From: Flavobacterium sp. HSC-32F16
GTDB taxonomy: Bacteria; Bacteroidota; Bacteroidia; Flavobacteriales; Flavobacteriaceae
Direction: 5' to 3'
NCBI RefSeq assembly: GCF_024171645.1
Contig: NZ_JALKAC010000001.1
Location: forward strand, 1,116,001-1,180,000
DNA: 64,000 nt
The position numbers and the translations under genes are program-made. The notes beneath the pieces are model-generated. The model did no database searches and was not told where the DNA came from. It worked only from the letters and a program-made list of their open reading frames with translations. Shown here piece after piece: positions 1 through 8,082 of the stretch. How positions within the stretch are numbered: the stretch's first letter is position 1; the number at the start of each line of letters is the position of its first letter.

Positions 1-336
1 ATTAAAGTTTTACCAATTACAGAAATTGTTTCTGACAATGATTTCTTTGATTATGAAGCAAAATACGAAGGAAAATCACAAGAAATCACACCTGCAAGAA
101 TCTCCGACGAATTAACTCAAAAAGTAGGAGAAACTGCAAAACGTGCTTACGAAGTTTTAAAAATGAAAGGATTCTCAAGAAGCGAATTCATCATCGTAAA
201 CAACGAACCCTATATGCTCGAAATGAACACTATTCCGGGTTTAACAACAGAAAGTTTGATTCCGCAGCAAGCAAAAGCAGCCGGGATCTCTCTGGAAGAT
301 TTGTTTACAAATGCAATTGAGTTAGCTTTGGCATAG
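1..336 (+). CDS. ddl: D-alanine--D-alanine ligase, C-terminal part (5' end outside window)
   Basis: The open frame enters from the left edge and stops at the TAG at 334-336, giving the last 111 residues. It has the end of a D-Ala-D-Ala ligase ATP-grasp domain: an EYxGKSQEITPA-like stretch (YEGKSQEITPA), an FSRSEFI segment and the ligand-binding MLEMNTIPGLTTESLIPQQA motif, where the Glu and Asn bind the catalytic magnesium ions in this family. The enzyme joins two D-alanines in the cytoplasm for peptidoglycan precursors. It is followed at 349-388 by a hairpin terminator. The family call is firm because the MNTxPG(L/M)T motif is diagnostic; the rest of the enzyme cannot be assessed. Confidence 0.93.
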   Translation: MKVLPITEIVSDNDFFDYEAKYEGKSQEITPARISDELTQKVGETAKRAYEVLKMKGFSRSEFIIVNNEPYMLEMNTIPGLTTESLIPQQAKAAGISLEDLFTNAIELALA

Positions 337-348
337 CCGCTAAGATAC

Positions 349-388
349 TAAGGTTCTGAGATTATAACATTTCAGAACCTTATTTTTA
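349..388 (+). terminator. Hairpin terminator after ddl
   Basis: TAAGGTTCTGA (349-359) pairs perfectly with TCAGAACCTTA (372-382) across a 12-nt loop and is followed by a short T run. It lies 12 nt after the ddl stop codon. Its arms use the same TTAGAACCTT-like vocabulary as the repeat stretches at 455-480 and 1240-1270. Confidence 0.7.
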
Positions 389-484
389 AACACAATATTG
401 TCAGACTCGCGAAATCGAAGTCCTTCTCAATAATATCTCAAAACTTAATAACCTAGAATCTCAGAACCTTAGCATCTTAAAAAA

Positions 485-1177
485 ATGAACGAAATCTTCG
501 AATGGAACAGAGTCCTTTTTAATGAACTGCCGGAAATCTTTATTTTCGAAGTGATCTTTCGTTCAACAGTTATGTTTACTATTTTACTGTTAACGCTAAA
601 GTTAGCAGGAAAACGAGGGGTAAAACAATTATCAATTTTCGAAACCGTAATCATAATCGCCTTAGGTTCTGCAGCCGGCGATCCTATGTTTTATGAAGAT
701 GTGGGGATTGTTCCTGCTATTATTGTTTTTACTGTAATTATTATTTTGTACCGCCTTGTTACGTGGCTTACCGGAAAAAGTAAAAAATTCGAAGAATTTA
801 TAGAAGGAAAAACCGAATGTCTTATAAATGACGGGAAATTTTCAATCTCTACTTTTAAAAAAGAAACTTTAGCCCAGGATGAATTTTTCTCTGAATTAAG
901 AATAAAATCAATTGAACATTTAGGACAGGTAAAACATGCTTTTATTGAAACAAGCGGCGAAATAAGTGTCTTTTTCTACGAAGATAAAGAGGTAAAACAC
1001 GGACTTCCTATTTTACCCTTACTCTTTCACCAAAAAAGTAAAACAATTTCTACAGATGGAATTTATGCCTGTACTTTCTGCGGTCATACCGAGGAATTAA
1101 AAAAAGGAGTTTCAAACTGTGAAATCTGTAAAAAAGACGAATGGGTTCCGGCAATAAAAACACTTAGGATAACCTAA
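485..1177 (+). CDS. YetF-like DUF421 membrane protein
   Basis: This is a 230-residue protein. The N-terminal ~90 residues hold hydrophobic segments, including VMFTILLLTLKLAGKRG and an IVPAIIVFTVIIILYRLVTW helix, with the KRGVKQLSIFETVIIIALGSAAGD signature region of DUF421/YetF proteins. A soluble alpha/beta part follows. The last ~40 residues carry CTFCGHTEEL and CEICKKDEW, a four-cysteine CxxC...CxxC pair that looks like a small zinc ribbon and is absent from the second YetF-like protein at 44109-44630. The family function is not settled; it is an inner-membrane protein. It lies between ddl and coaD, a housekeeping setting with no direct functional hint. Confidence 0.85.
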   Translation: MNEIFEWNRVLFNELPEIFIFEVIFRSTVMFTILLLTLKLAGKRGVKQLSIFETVIIIALGSAAGDPMFYEDVGIVPAIIVFTVIIILYRLVTWLTGKSKKFEEFIEGKTECLINDGKFSISTFKKETLAQDEFFSELRIKSIEHLGQVKHAFIETSGEISVFFYEDKEVKHGLPILPLLFHQKSKTISTDGIYACTFCGHTEELKKGVSNCEICKKDEWVPAIKTLRIT

Positions 1178-1229
1178 AATCAAAAAAAAGAAATTCCAAA
1201 TTCCAAAAAATAAGATGCAGCACAATCCT

Positions 1230-1270
1230 GATAAAACTTAGAATCTAGCATCTCAAAACCTTAGAAACTT
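1230..1270 (+). repeat. TTAGAATCT/AACCTTAG-type intergenic repeat
   Basis: This AT-rich stretch has tandem variants of CTTAGAATCTAGCATCTCAAAACCTTAGAAACTTA just before coaD. Closely related strings occur at 440-480, 13180-13205, 17583-17625 and 56340-56480. They look like one low-complexity intergenic family rather than coding sequence. Confidence 0.6.
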
Positions 1271-1278
1271 AAAGTAAA

Positions 1279-1737
1279 ATGCGAAAAGCCATATTTCCCG
1301 GATCATTTGACCCTATTACACTTGGACACGAAGATATTATCAAAAGAGGAATTCCTTTGTTTGATGAAATTATAATTGCCATTGGTGTCAATGCCGAAAA
1401 AAAATATATGTTTTCATTAGAAGAAAGAAAACGTTTTATCGAAGAAACATTTAAAGATGAACCTAAAATTTCGGTAATAACATATGAAGGTTTAACGATC
1501 GATTTGGCAAAAAAAGTAAAAGCCAATTTTATTTTAAGAGGTCTAAGAAACCCAGCCGATTTCGAATTTGAAAAAGCAATTGCGCACACGAATAGAAAAC
1601 TGTCTAAAATAGAAACGGTATTTCTTTTAACTGCCGCAAGTACATCATTTATCAGTTCAAGCATTGTCCGCGATGTATTGCGTCATGGCGGCGAGTACGA
1701 AATGCTGGTTCCGGATGCGGTTAGGGTTAAGAAATAA
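1279..1737 (+). CDS. coaD: Phosphopantetheine adenylyltransferase
   Basis: The 152-residue product is full length for CoaD, which transfers AMP from ATP to 4'-phosphopantetheine in the penultimate step of coenzyme A synthesis in the cytoplasm. The start MRKAIFPGSFDPITLGHEDI holds the nucleotidyltransferase (T/H)xGH motif, here TLGH (residues ~14-17). GLRNPADFEFE matches the family's LRxxxDFExE motif, and ISSSIVRDVLRHGG is the C-terminal ISSxxVR signature that contacts the ATP phosphates. The stop lies only one base before the start of the following hydrolase gene, so the two are probably co-transcribed. Confidence 0.97.
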   Translation: MRKAIFPGSFDPITLGHEDIIKRGIPLFDEIIIAIGVNAEKKYMFSLEERKRFIEETFKDEPKISVITYEGLTIDLAKKVKANFILRGLRNPADFEFEKAIAHTNRKLSKIETVFLLTAASTSFISSSIVRDVLRHGGEYEMLVPDAVRVKK

Positions 1738-1738
1738 A

Positions 1739-2598
1739 ATGATAAAAAAGAAAATTTACATAATTTTAAAAGTAAGTGTCTTCATTATAATTTCAACTTA
1801 CTTTAATCAAATACACGCACAAAAGAACACGGTCTATAGGAAAGAAATAGAAAATATTGAAAAATATAATATTAGAGAAATCAACTTTATTGATTCTGAA
1901 GACAATACATTATTAAGCGGTACATTATTTCTCCTAAAACTGAATATTCAAAAATTGTAGTCATAACTCCCGGAAGCGGAAAAGATACACGTAATTCTCA
2001 CTATATATTAGCTGAAGAACTATTAAAAAATAATATTGGTGTTTATCGTTTTGATGATCGCGGTGTTGGCAAATCTGGCGGAAAAGTGAATTTTAGCGTA
2101 GACCAAATTACCACAGATTTATATTATGCCTTTAAGAATATTCGAAAAATTGATAGTTTGTCAAAAAAGAAAATTGGAATTTTAGGGCATAGTTTAGGCG
2201 GAATTGCTGCAATTGAAAATTATCAGAAAGGAATTAACTCAGATTTTATTGTACTTATGTCTGTTCCTATAGAAAAGTATGAAAAGTTTAATAATCTCCA
2301 ATTTTCTTCTAAAAATGATTCAAAATCAAAAGTCAGTTCTTTAAAAATATTCGAAAACATAGACATCCCTTTATTGTTTATTGCAGGAACTAATGACACT
2401 TTTTTTAATACTGAAAAAACAGTGAATTTGATAAATGCGGTAAATAACAAAAAATTAAATATAATAGAATTAAAAGGATTAGATCATTTTTTAACGAAAG
2501 GAAAAGACGATTGGAAAAAAACAAAAGAATATAATTCTATATATGAAATTGATGAAACCGCGGTTGATGAAATTGTGAAATGGATTCAAAAAACATAA
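1739..2598 (+). pseudogene. Alpha/beta hydrolase (serine hydrolase), frameshifted
   Basis: Two open frames together form one alpha/beta hydrolase of about 286 residues. The first (from ATG 1739) has a signal-peptide-like start, MIKKKIYIILKVSVFIIIS, ending near HAQK. Around 1925-1930 the homologous sequence moves to another frame, where it reads ISPKTEYSKIVVITPGSGK and YRFDDRGVGKSGGK without a start codon. GHSLGG near 2185 carries the nucleophile Ser, AGTND the likely acid and LDHFLT the likely His. One missing base, for example TTAATTT read as TTATTT, would explain the shift. Either the gene is recently broken or the base is a sequencing error; recoding is less likely. It is probably a secreted or periplasmic esterase/peptidase-like enzyme of unknown substrate. 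Confidence 0.78.
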
Positions 2599-2688
2599 TT
2601 CAAAATTTAAACAAAACAGCCTCTAACATAAATTTGCAACCCTTATCAATTATAAGTAATTTCGCATTTTTAAAATAAACACCAAACA

Positions 2689-3267
2689 ATGAGTATCGAA
2701 AGAGAATTAAGCAAACGAAGCGGATCTAAATGTGAGCTTTGCGGCGCTGAAGAAAATTTAAAAGTTTATCAAGTACTTCCAACTAAAAAAGGAGGCATCG
2801 ATGAAGCTGTATTAGCCTGTAACACCTGTATTGACCAAATTGAAAACCCTGACAATGTAGATTTAAATCACTGGAGATGTCTTAACGACAGTATGTGGAA
2901 TGAGAATATTCCGGTTCAGGTTGTGGCATGGAGAATGTTAAGCCGTTTACGCGCTGCAGGATGGCCTCAGGAATTACTTGATATGATGTATTTGGACGAA
3001 GATATTCTTGAATGGGCAAAAGCAACAGGAGAAGGCGAAGATGACGAAAACAAACTGGTTCACCGCGACAGCAATGGCGTTGTTTTACAACATGGAGATT
3101 CGGTTGTATTAATAAAAGATCTTAAAGTAAAAGGATCAAGTATGGTTGCCAAACAAGGAACTGCCGTTCGTAATATTCGCTTAGACCACGAAAACGCTGA
3201 ATACATAGAAGGAAAAGTAGATGGACAACAGATTGTGATTATTACACAGTATGTGAAGAAAATATAA
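2689..3267 (+). CDS. PhnA domain-containing zinc-ribbon protein
   Basis: This 192-residue cytoplasmic protein starts with CELCGAEENL (C15, C18) and CNTCIDQIE (C44, C47), a four-cysteine zinc ribbon. Its C-terminal third (~120-190) has the PhnA fold signature LVHRDSNGVVLQHGDSVVLI followed by DLKVKGSS and an IRLDHENAEYIEGK segment. The central part (W62-E110) is the long insert seen in Bacteroidota members. Proteins of this family were named after the phosphonate operon of E. coli, but most have no proven role in phosphonate use, and no phosphonate genes are near. It stands alone and is followed by a bidirectional terminator at 3374-3408. Confidence 0.85.
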   Translation: MSIERELSKRSGSKCELCGAEENLKVYQVLPTKKGGIDEAVLACNTCIDQIENPDNVDLNHWRCLNDSMWNENIPVQVVAWRMLSRLRAAGWPQELLDMMYLDEDILEWAKATGEGEDDENKLVHRDSNGVVLQHGDSVVLIKDLKVKGSSMVAKQGTAVRNIRLDHENAEYIEGKVDGQQIVIITQYVKKI

Positions 3268-3373
3268 TTTTTTTTAGGTTCAAAGAGGCAAAGGTTCAAA
3301 GGGACAAAGTTTTTTTTAAAACTGAAATCAAACCTTTTGAACCTTACTTCCTCTGAAACTTTGAGCTTGTAAA

Positions 3374-3408
3374 CAAAAAAAGCTGTTCGATTAGAACAGC
3401 TTTTTTTG
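3374..3408. terminator. Bidirectional terminator between convergent genes
   Basis: AGCTGTTC and GAACAGCT form a stem around a 5-nt loop, flanked by an A run on the left and a T run on the right. It therefore serves both the PhnA gene (plus) and the small secreted protein gene at 3423-3869 (minus). Confidence 0.85.
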
Positions 3409-3422
3409 TTTATAATAGAAAA

Positions 3423-3869
3423 TTACTTCTGGAATAATTTATTGATTTGATCTTTAACGAATGGCTCAGAAACGCTGTTTGTAGCAGAATCTCTGTCTTT
3501 GCTAGAAACCATGAACTGAACTGTAGCTTTGTCCGGAACAACGTTTCCTGTGTAGTGTAACCAGATATAGTTGTTTGGCAATTCTAATTTAATGTCGTAT
3601 AAAGGAGCAGCTGTAAAACCACCTACAATAATGTTGTAAAGATTTGTATAATCATTATTAACATTTTTGAAACTAAATTTTCTTAAAGGTGAAGAATCAT
3701 CATCGTTTAAAATACTAGTGTAGTACACTGTATATTCGTCTCCAATTTTCTGAATGTAATTGTTATTTACTTTTCCTAATTTCTCCACAGGAACTGTTTC
3801 AATAACTTTAATTTGCGCAAACGAAACAAAACTAAAGAACAAAATGGCAATGGTAATAATCTTTTTCAT
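3423..3869 (-). CDS. Small secreted protein of unknown function
   Basis: The 148-residue product has a clean signal peptide, MKKIITIAILFFSFVSFAQ, with a likely signal-peptidase I cut after SFA. The mature part is beta-rich and polar, with segments such as YTSILNDDDSSPLRKFSF and NYIWLHYTGNVVPDKATVQF, and no cysteines. I do not recognise a family. It is a stand-alone gene with its own terminator at 3374-3408. A periplasmic or exported role is all the sequence supports. Confidence 0.7.
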   Translation of the reverse strand: MKKIITIAILFFSFVSFAQIKVIETVPVEKLGKVNNNYIQKIGDEYTVYYTSILNDDDSSPLRKFSFKNVNNDYTNLYNIIVGGFTAAPLYDIKLELPNNYIWLHYTGNVVPDKATVQFMVSSKDRDSATNSVSEPFVKDQINKLFQK

Positions 3870-4045
3870 AGTGAATTTGGGGTTACAATTTTACTGCAAC
3901 AAAAAAACACAGAAATATTGAAAAAACACCTATCAAATCATTATTTTTTTAACACAAAATTGTTAATCTTCTTCATTGAAATATAAAAAACTGATTTACA
4001 GATATCTAAACCAAAACATAACTCTGCAGAGCTATCTCAAAAAGC

Positions 4046-5407
4046 CTAAAATTTCTTATTTTTCTCTTCTTCTTTCTTTATAACGTTGCGGGCAACTTCA
4101 ATTTTAAATTTTTTACCCTTCATTTTTTCATCTTTTACCGCTGTCAGCAGCTCTTTTACCTTGCCAAATTTTACTGCAGCAAACGAAACAAAATCTTTTA
4201 CTTCGATAAGTCCTAAATCTTCTTTTTCTAACTTTCCTTTTTGAGAAAAGAAGCCTACAATGTCAAACTTGTTTAATTTTGTCTTTTTACCACCGCTTAT
4301 ATATATGGTTTGAAATTCTGGCGGTTTTGGCAGAGACGTTATATTTTTTACATCCAGAACCTGCATATCATAATCGATATAATCCATTTTTTTCTCACTT
4401 TCGTGAACAATAACATATGCCGTTCCAGTTGCCTGCATACGCGCTGTACGTCCGTTACGGTGCGTAAATTCATCTTCTTTTAAAGGCAAATGATAATGAA
4501 TTACGTGTTTCATTTCCGGAATATCCAATCCGCGTGCGGCAAGATCTGTCGTGATGAGGTAACTAATACTGCCGTTTCTAAACTGGATTAAAGCACGCTC
4601 ACGTTCGTCCTGATCCATTCCGCCATGATAATAGGTCGCGTAAATGCCTTTTTCGTTTAAAGTGTCGCTGATACGTTCTGCAGCATCACGATGGTTACAA
4701 AAAATAATAGCCGACTGCGATTTTAAAGAGCAGATTAAATTGAACAAACTTTCTAGTTTATCTTTGGCGGGCGAAACAATCATTTTCATCGAAAGATTCG
4801 CTTTCTCCTCTTCTTCCGGAATAAAATCTAAAACTGTAGGATTTACAACTCGGGTGTATTTTGGAATCTCAATATCAGAAGTTGCTGAAACCAAAACCCT
4901 TTTATTGACTTTCGGTAATCTGCCAATAATAAAAGACATTTGTTCGTGAAACCCTAATTGAAGCGATTTATCAAATTCATCTAAAATTAAAGTCTGAATT
5001 TTATCGCTCCTAAAAGTTTCTCTGTCAATATGATCGGCGATTCGTCCCGGTGTTCCAATTAAAACTGCCGGAGGATTGCTTAAATTCTTGATTTCAGTAT
5101 CAATAGAATGTCCGCCGTAGCAGATATTTACTTTGTACTGCGTTCCCATTTTCTTCCAAACCTGTTCAATCTGAAGTCCAAGCTCGCGCGACGGAACCAA
5201 AATTAAACATTGAACCGATAAAATTTCCGGCTGTAACAATTCTAAAACCGGAAGCAAAAACGCTAATGTTTTTCCAGATCCAGTTGGCGAAAGTAATAAA
5301 ACGTTGTTTTCATTCAAAATAGCATCTTGTGCCATTTCTTGCATTTCGTTTAGGCTTTCAATTCCTAAATTGGAAAGTATATTGTTGGAATGGTGATTTT
5401 TATTCAT
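4046..5407 (-). CDS. DEAD-box RNA helicase, DbpA-like
   Basis: The 453-residue protein has the complete two-domain DEAD-box core. Motif I is SPTGSGKT (40-47), motif II is DEFD (143-146, rather than the canonical DEAD), motif III is SAT (174-176) and motif VI is HRNGRTAR (316-323). The last ~70 residues (~380-450) look like the DbpA/CsdA-type RNA-recognition domain, with GFFSQKGKLEKEDLGLIEV and FAAVKFGKV and then a lysine-rich tail. Members unwind short RNA duplexes, often during ribosome assembly. The DEFD variant keeps the Asp-Glu pair needed for ATP hydrolysis, so the enzyme should be active. It is transcribed alone, divergently from the M14 peptidase gene. Confidence 0.92.
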   Translation of the reverse strand: MNKNHHSNNILSNLGIESLNEMQEMAQDAILNENNVLLLSPTGSGKTLAFLLPVLELLQPEILSVQCLILVPSRELGLQIEQVWKKMGTQYKVNICYGGHSIDTEIKNLSNPPAVLIGTPGRIADHIDRETFRSDKIQTLILDEFDKSLQLGFHEQMSFIIGRLPKVNKRVLVSATSDIEIPKYTRVVNPTVLDFIPEEEEKANLSMKMIVSPAKDKLESLFNLICSLKSQSAIIFCNHRDAAERISDTLNEKGIYATYYHGGMDQDERERALIQFRNGSISYLITTDLAARGLDIPEMKHVIHYHLPLKEDEFTHRNGRTARMQATGTAYVIVHESEKKMDYIDYDMQVLDVKNITSLPKPPEFQTIYISGGKKTKLNKFDIVGFFSQKGKLEKEDLGLIEVKDFVSFAAVKFGKVKELLTAVKDEKMKGKKFKIEVARNVIKKEEEKNKKF

Positions 5408-5502
5408 TTTGCAAAAGTAGAGAAAATAGTTGGCAGTGTACAGCTTTTAGTATTCAGTTTACAGCCGCAATCACAGTTTTCAGCCATGATTAAATAGTTT
5501 TT

Positions 5503-5560
5503 GCCACTAATTTCACGAATTTCCACAAATTAATTCGTGCTAATTCGTGAAATTCGTGGC
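5503..5560. repeat. Perfect-arm intergenic palindrome (AATTCGTG family)
   Basis: GCCACTAATTTCACGAATT on the left is mirrored by AATTCGTGAAATTCGTGGC on the right, with AATTCGTG repeated in the centre. It could form a long hairpin between the divergent helicase and M14 peptidase genes. It contains no open frame. Confidence 0.75.
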
Positions 5561-5582
5561 TAACTTTAAATCTAAATTTCTC

Positions 5583-5590
5583 TATATTTG
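5583..5590 (+). promoter_or_regulatory. TAnnTTTG -7 promoter element of the M14 peptidase gene
   Basis: TATATTTG fits the Bacteroidota -7 consensus exactly and lies 22 nt before the ATG at 5613, which leaves a normal short leader. No clear -33 TTTG was found at the usual distance, so this is a moderate call. Confidence 0.45.
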
Positions 5591-5612
5591 ATTTCTATTA
5601 AAAACCCAAATC

Positions 5613-7340
5613 ATGAGATTTTTTACCATAATCATTTCACTTTTTACGCTTACCATTTTTGCTCAAAACAATAAAAAATACGATACGTTTTTTGAGAAAG
5701 GAAACGGAAATCAATCGGCAGCTTATCAGGAAACTATTGCTTATTTTAAGCTTTTAGCAAATGATTTCCCGACGATTCAGATTAAAGAAATGGGACTGAC
5801 AGATTCTGGAGAACCTTTACACATGGTAACTTTTAATCCTGACAAGGAATTTAATTTTGATAAAATACAGAAAACCAAAGCTGTTTTGTTTCTCAATAAC
5901 GGAATCCACGCTGGAGAACCTGACGGAATCGATGCAACAATGCAGTTCTACAGAGATTTAGCGATTGGAAAACTGAAAGCTCCAAAAAATACGGTTATAG
6001 TTACGATTCCAGTTTATAATATTGGCGGGGCTTTAAATAGAAATTCTACAACACGCGCGAATCAGGACGGACCGGAAATTTATGGTTTTAGAGGAAATGC
6101 CAGAAACTACGATTTGAATCGTGACTTAATGAAATCGGATACGAGAAATACAAAAAGTTTTGTCGAGATTTTCCAAAAAATAAATGCCGATGTTTTTATC
6201 GATAATCACGTAAGCAACGGTTCTGATTATCAATACAAATTAACTTACATCATGACACAGCACAATAAACTTGGAACTGTTTTGGGTGATTTTATGAACA
6301 ACGAAATGATGCCGGCTTTGGTAAAAGATCTTCAGAAAAAGAAAATCGAAACAACGCCTTATGTCGATTCGTTTAAGGATACACCAGACAAAGGTTTTGG
6401 GCAATTTGTTGATAGTCCGCGATATACAACGGGTTACACTTCCCTATTTAATACGATTGGTTTTGTGGTCGAAACGCACATGCTGAAAAAATATGCCGAA
6501 CGCGTAAAAATGACGTACGAATACATGAAATCAACTTTGGATTTTACCGATGCAAATTATCAAAAAATAAAAGATTTAAGAGTAAAAAATTTAGAACAAT
6601 ATCAGCCTAAGAAATACTATACTTTAAAATGGGAATTGGACAGCACAAAAGCCACAACTTTTTCATTTTTAGGATATGAAGCGGGTTACAAAAAAAGCAA
6701 CGCTACAACTGGAAATCGTTTGTATTACGACCGAAGCAAACCGTATAAAAAAGACGTTCGGTATATTAAAGAATTTAAATCGGTTAAGGAAGTGGTGATT
6801 CCGACGGCTTATATTGTTCCGAGAGGATATTGGAATATTATTGATCTTTTGAAAAACAATAACATTTCATTTAAACAAATTAAAAACGATACTATTATAG
6901 AAGTAGAAAGCTATAGAATTGCCGATTTTAAAACCGTTCCGTCTGCTTACGAAGGACATTATTTACACAGAAACACAACCATAACTTCTAAAATCGTTAA
7001 AATGGCTTTCGCCAAAGGAGATTACATTGTGCCAACCAACCAAAAAGGTGTAAAATATCTTGTAGAAGCTTTTGAACCAGAAGGCGTTGATTCGTTCTTT
7101 AACTGGAATTTGTTCGACCCAATTTTACAGCAAAAAGAACATTATTCTGACTATATTTTTGAAGATACTGCTGCACAGATTTTAAAAGAAAATCCTGCTC
7201 TAAAAGTAGAATTAGAAGCTAAAAAACAATCTGATCCTGCTTTTGCCAAAAATGCCGAAGCGCAATTGGATTGGATTTACAAACATTCTGTTTATTATGA
7301 AAAGGCACATTTGCAGTATCCTGTTTATCGTGTTTTGTAG
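5613..7340 (+). CDS. Secreted M14-family zinc carboxypeptidase
   Basis: The 575-residue product starts with a signal peptide, MRFFTIIISLFTLTIFAQ. The catalytic domain fills roughly residues 35-330. GIHAGEP supplies the first zinc ligands (H99, E102), NYDLNRDLMK carries the substrate-binding Asn-Arg region, DNHVSNGSD the third zinc ligand and VVETHML the catalytic Glu. The C-terminal ~240 residues are a beta-rich extension common in Bacteroidota M14 proteins, with PTAYIVPRGYWNIIDLL. It probably trims peptides in the periplasm or outside the cell. It is a single gene, with its own promoter element and a palindromic repeat just downstream. Confidence 0.92.
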   Translation: MRFFTIIISLFTLTIFAQNNKKYDTFFEKGNGNQSAAYQETIAYFKLLANDFPTIQIKEMGLTDSGEPLHMVTFNPDKEFNFDKIQKTKAVLFLNNGIHAGEPDGIDATMQFYRDLAIGKLKAPKNTVIVTIPVYNIGGALNRNSTTRANQDGPEIYGFRGNARNYDLNRDLMKSDTRNTKSFVEIFQKINADVFIDNHVSNGSDYQYKLTYIMTQHNKLGTVLGDFMNNEMMPALVKDLQKKKIETTPYVDSFKDTPDKGFGQFVDSPRYTTGYTSLFNTIGFVVETHMLKKYAERVKMTYEYMKSTLDFTDANYQKIKDLRVKNLEQYQPKKYYTLKWELDSTKATTFSFLGYEAGYKKSNATTGNRLYYDRSKPYKKDVRYIKEFKSVKEVVIPTAYIVPRGYWNIIDLLKNNNISFKQIKNDTIIEVESYRIADFKTVPSAYEGHYLHRNTTITSKIVKMAFAKGDYIVPTNQKGVKYLVEAFEPEGVDSFFNWNLFDPILQQKEHYSDYIFEDTAAQILKENPALKVELEAKKQSDPAFAKNAEAQLDWIYKHSVYYEKAHLQYPVYRVL

Positions 7341-7360
7341 TTTTTTTTGCAAAAAAATTA

Positions 7361-7489
7361 TAATAGCCCCTGGCTTTAGCCAGGGGAATTAAAATACCAA
7401 TCGAAAAGGCTTTAGCCAAAAAAATCGATTTGGCTAAAGCCCTTTGCAGCGTTTAAATTTTATCATCCAGCTAAAGCTGGACGCTATTA
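7361..7489. repeat. Multi-hairpin intergenic repeat (GGCTTTAGCC family)
   Basis: Three hairpins are nested inside an outer TAATAGC (7361-7367) / GCTATTA (7483-7489) pair. They are CCCCTGGCTTTAGCCAGGGG (7367-7386), GGCTTTAGCC paired with GGCTAAAGCC (7408-7441) and CCAGCTAAAGCTGG (7467-7480). The core word GCTTTAGC recurs in all three. The whole forms a cruciform-like unit with no reading frame and fills most of the gap between the M14 and cpRec genes. Confidence 0.75.
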
Positions 7490-7515
7490 AAATTCATTTT
7501 TAAATTTACTAAAAA

Positions 7516-7851
7516 ATGACATACAAACTCTTTCTCGACGATATTAGAGACGTAAATATGGTTTACAAAAAACTAACTAATAATGATTTCGTTGTCGTTA
7601 GAAATTTCGATGATTTTAAAACCGTAATTCTTGAAAAAGGGCTTCCCGAATTAATTAGTTTTGATAATGATTTAGGTCTTGATGAAAATGATCAAATTGC
7701 CGAAGATGGTTACGCTTGCGCCAAATGGCTTGTTTATGAATCTGGAATTGATTTACAAAATTTAAAATTCAATGTCCATTCTGCTAATCCTGTTGCGAGC
7801 CAGCAAATTCAGGGTTTGCTTGATAATTATATTAAATATTTGAAAGGTTAA
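7516..7851 (+). CDS. Cyclic-phosphate processing receiver-like (cpRec) protein
   Basis: This 111-residue stand-alone protein has a receiver-like fold. It starts MTYKLFLDDIRDV (acidic pair D8-D9), then has SFDNDLG (D50, D52), an EDGYACAKWL helix and a C-terminal HSANPVASQQIQ stretch (H88). These match the cpRec group predicted by comparative genomics to act on cyclic phosphates at nucleotide or RNA ends; the biochemistry was never shown for this protein. It lacks any output domain. Its neighbours (a probable DUF6882 protein and repeats) give no firm partner. Confidence 0.75.
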   Translation: MTYKLFLDDIRDVNMVYKKLTNNDFVVVRNFDDFKTVILEKGLPELISFDNDLGLDENDQIAEDGYACAKWLVYESGIDLQNLKFNVHSANPVASQQIQGLLDNYIKYLKG

Positions 7852-8082
7852 ATTTCATTCATGATGCTCATATAAGTAGATTTTTCAATAGAAAACTTGA
7901 TTAAAAAATGTGCTTTAACCGAGCTAACGCCTGGTTGCTTAAAGTTCGTTATGTTTATGACATTCATACATTTTTGGAATTTCCAAATACAAAAAGCATT
8001 TCTATTTTTTTTACAAAATTTTCTTACAGTATATTTTAATAATTTTTATTTTTACACATTAATATCTCATAATTTTATAAAA

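Noticed and set aside
7219..7419. Minus-strand ORF at the end of the M14 peptidase gene
   Set aside because: It overlaps the coding end and the palindromic repeat and has no protein features.
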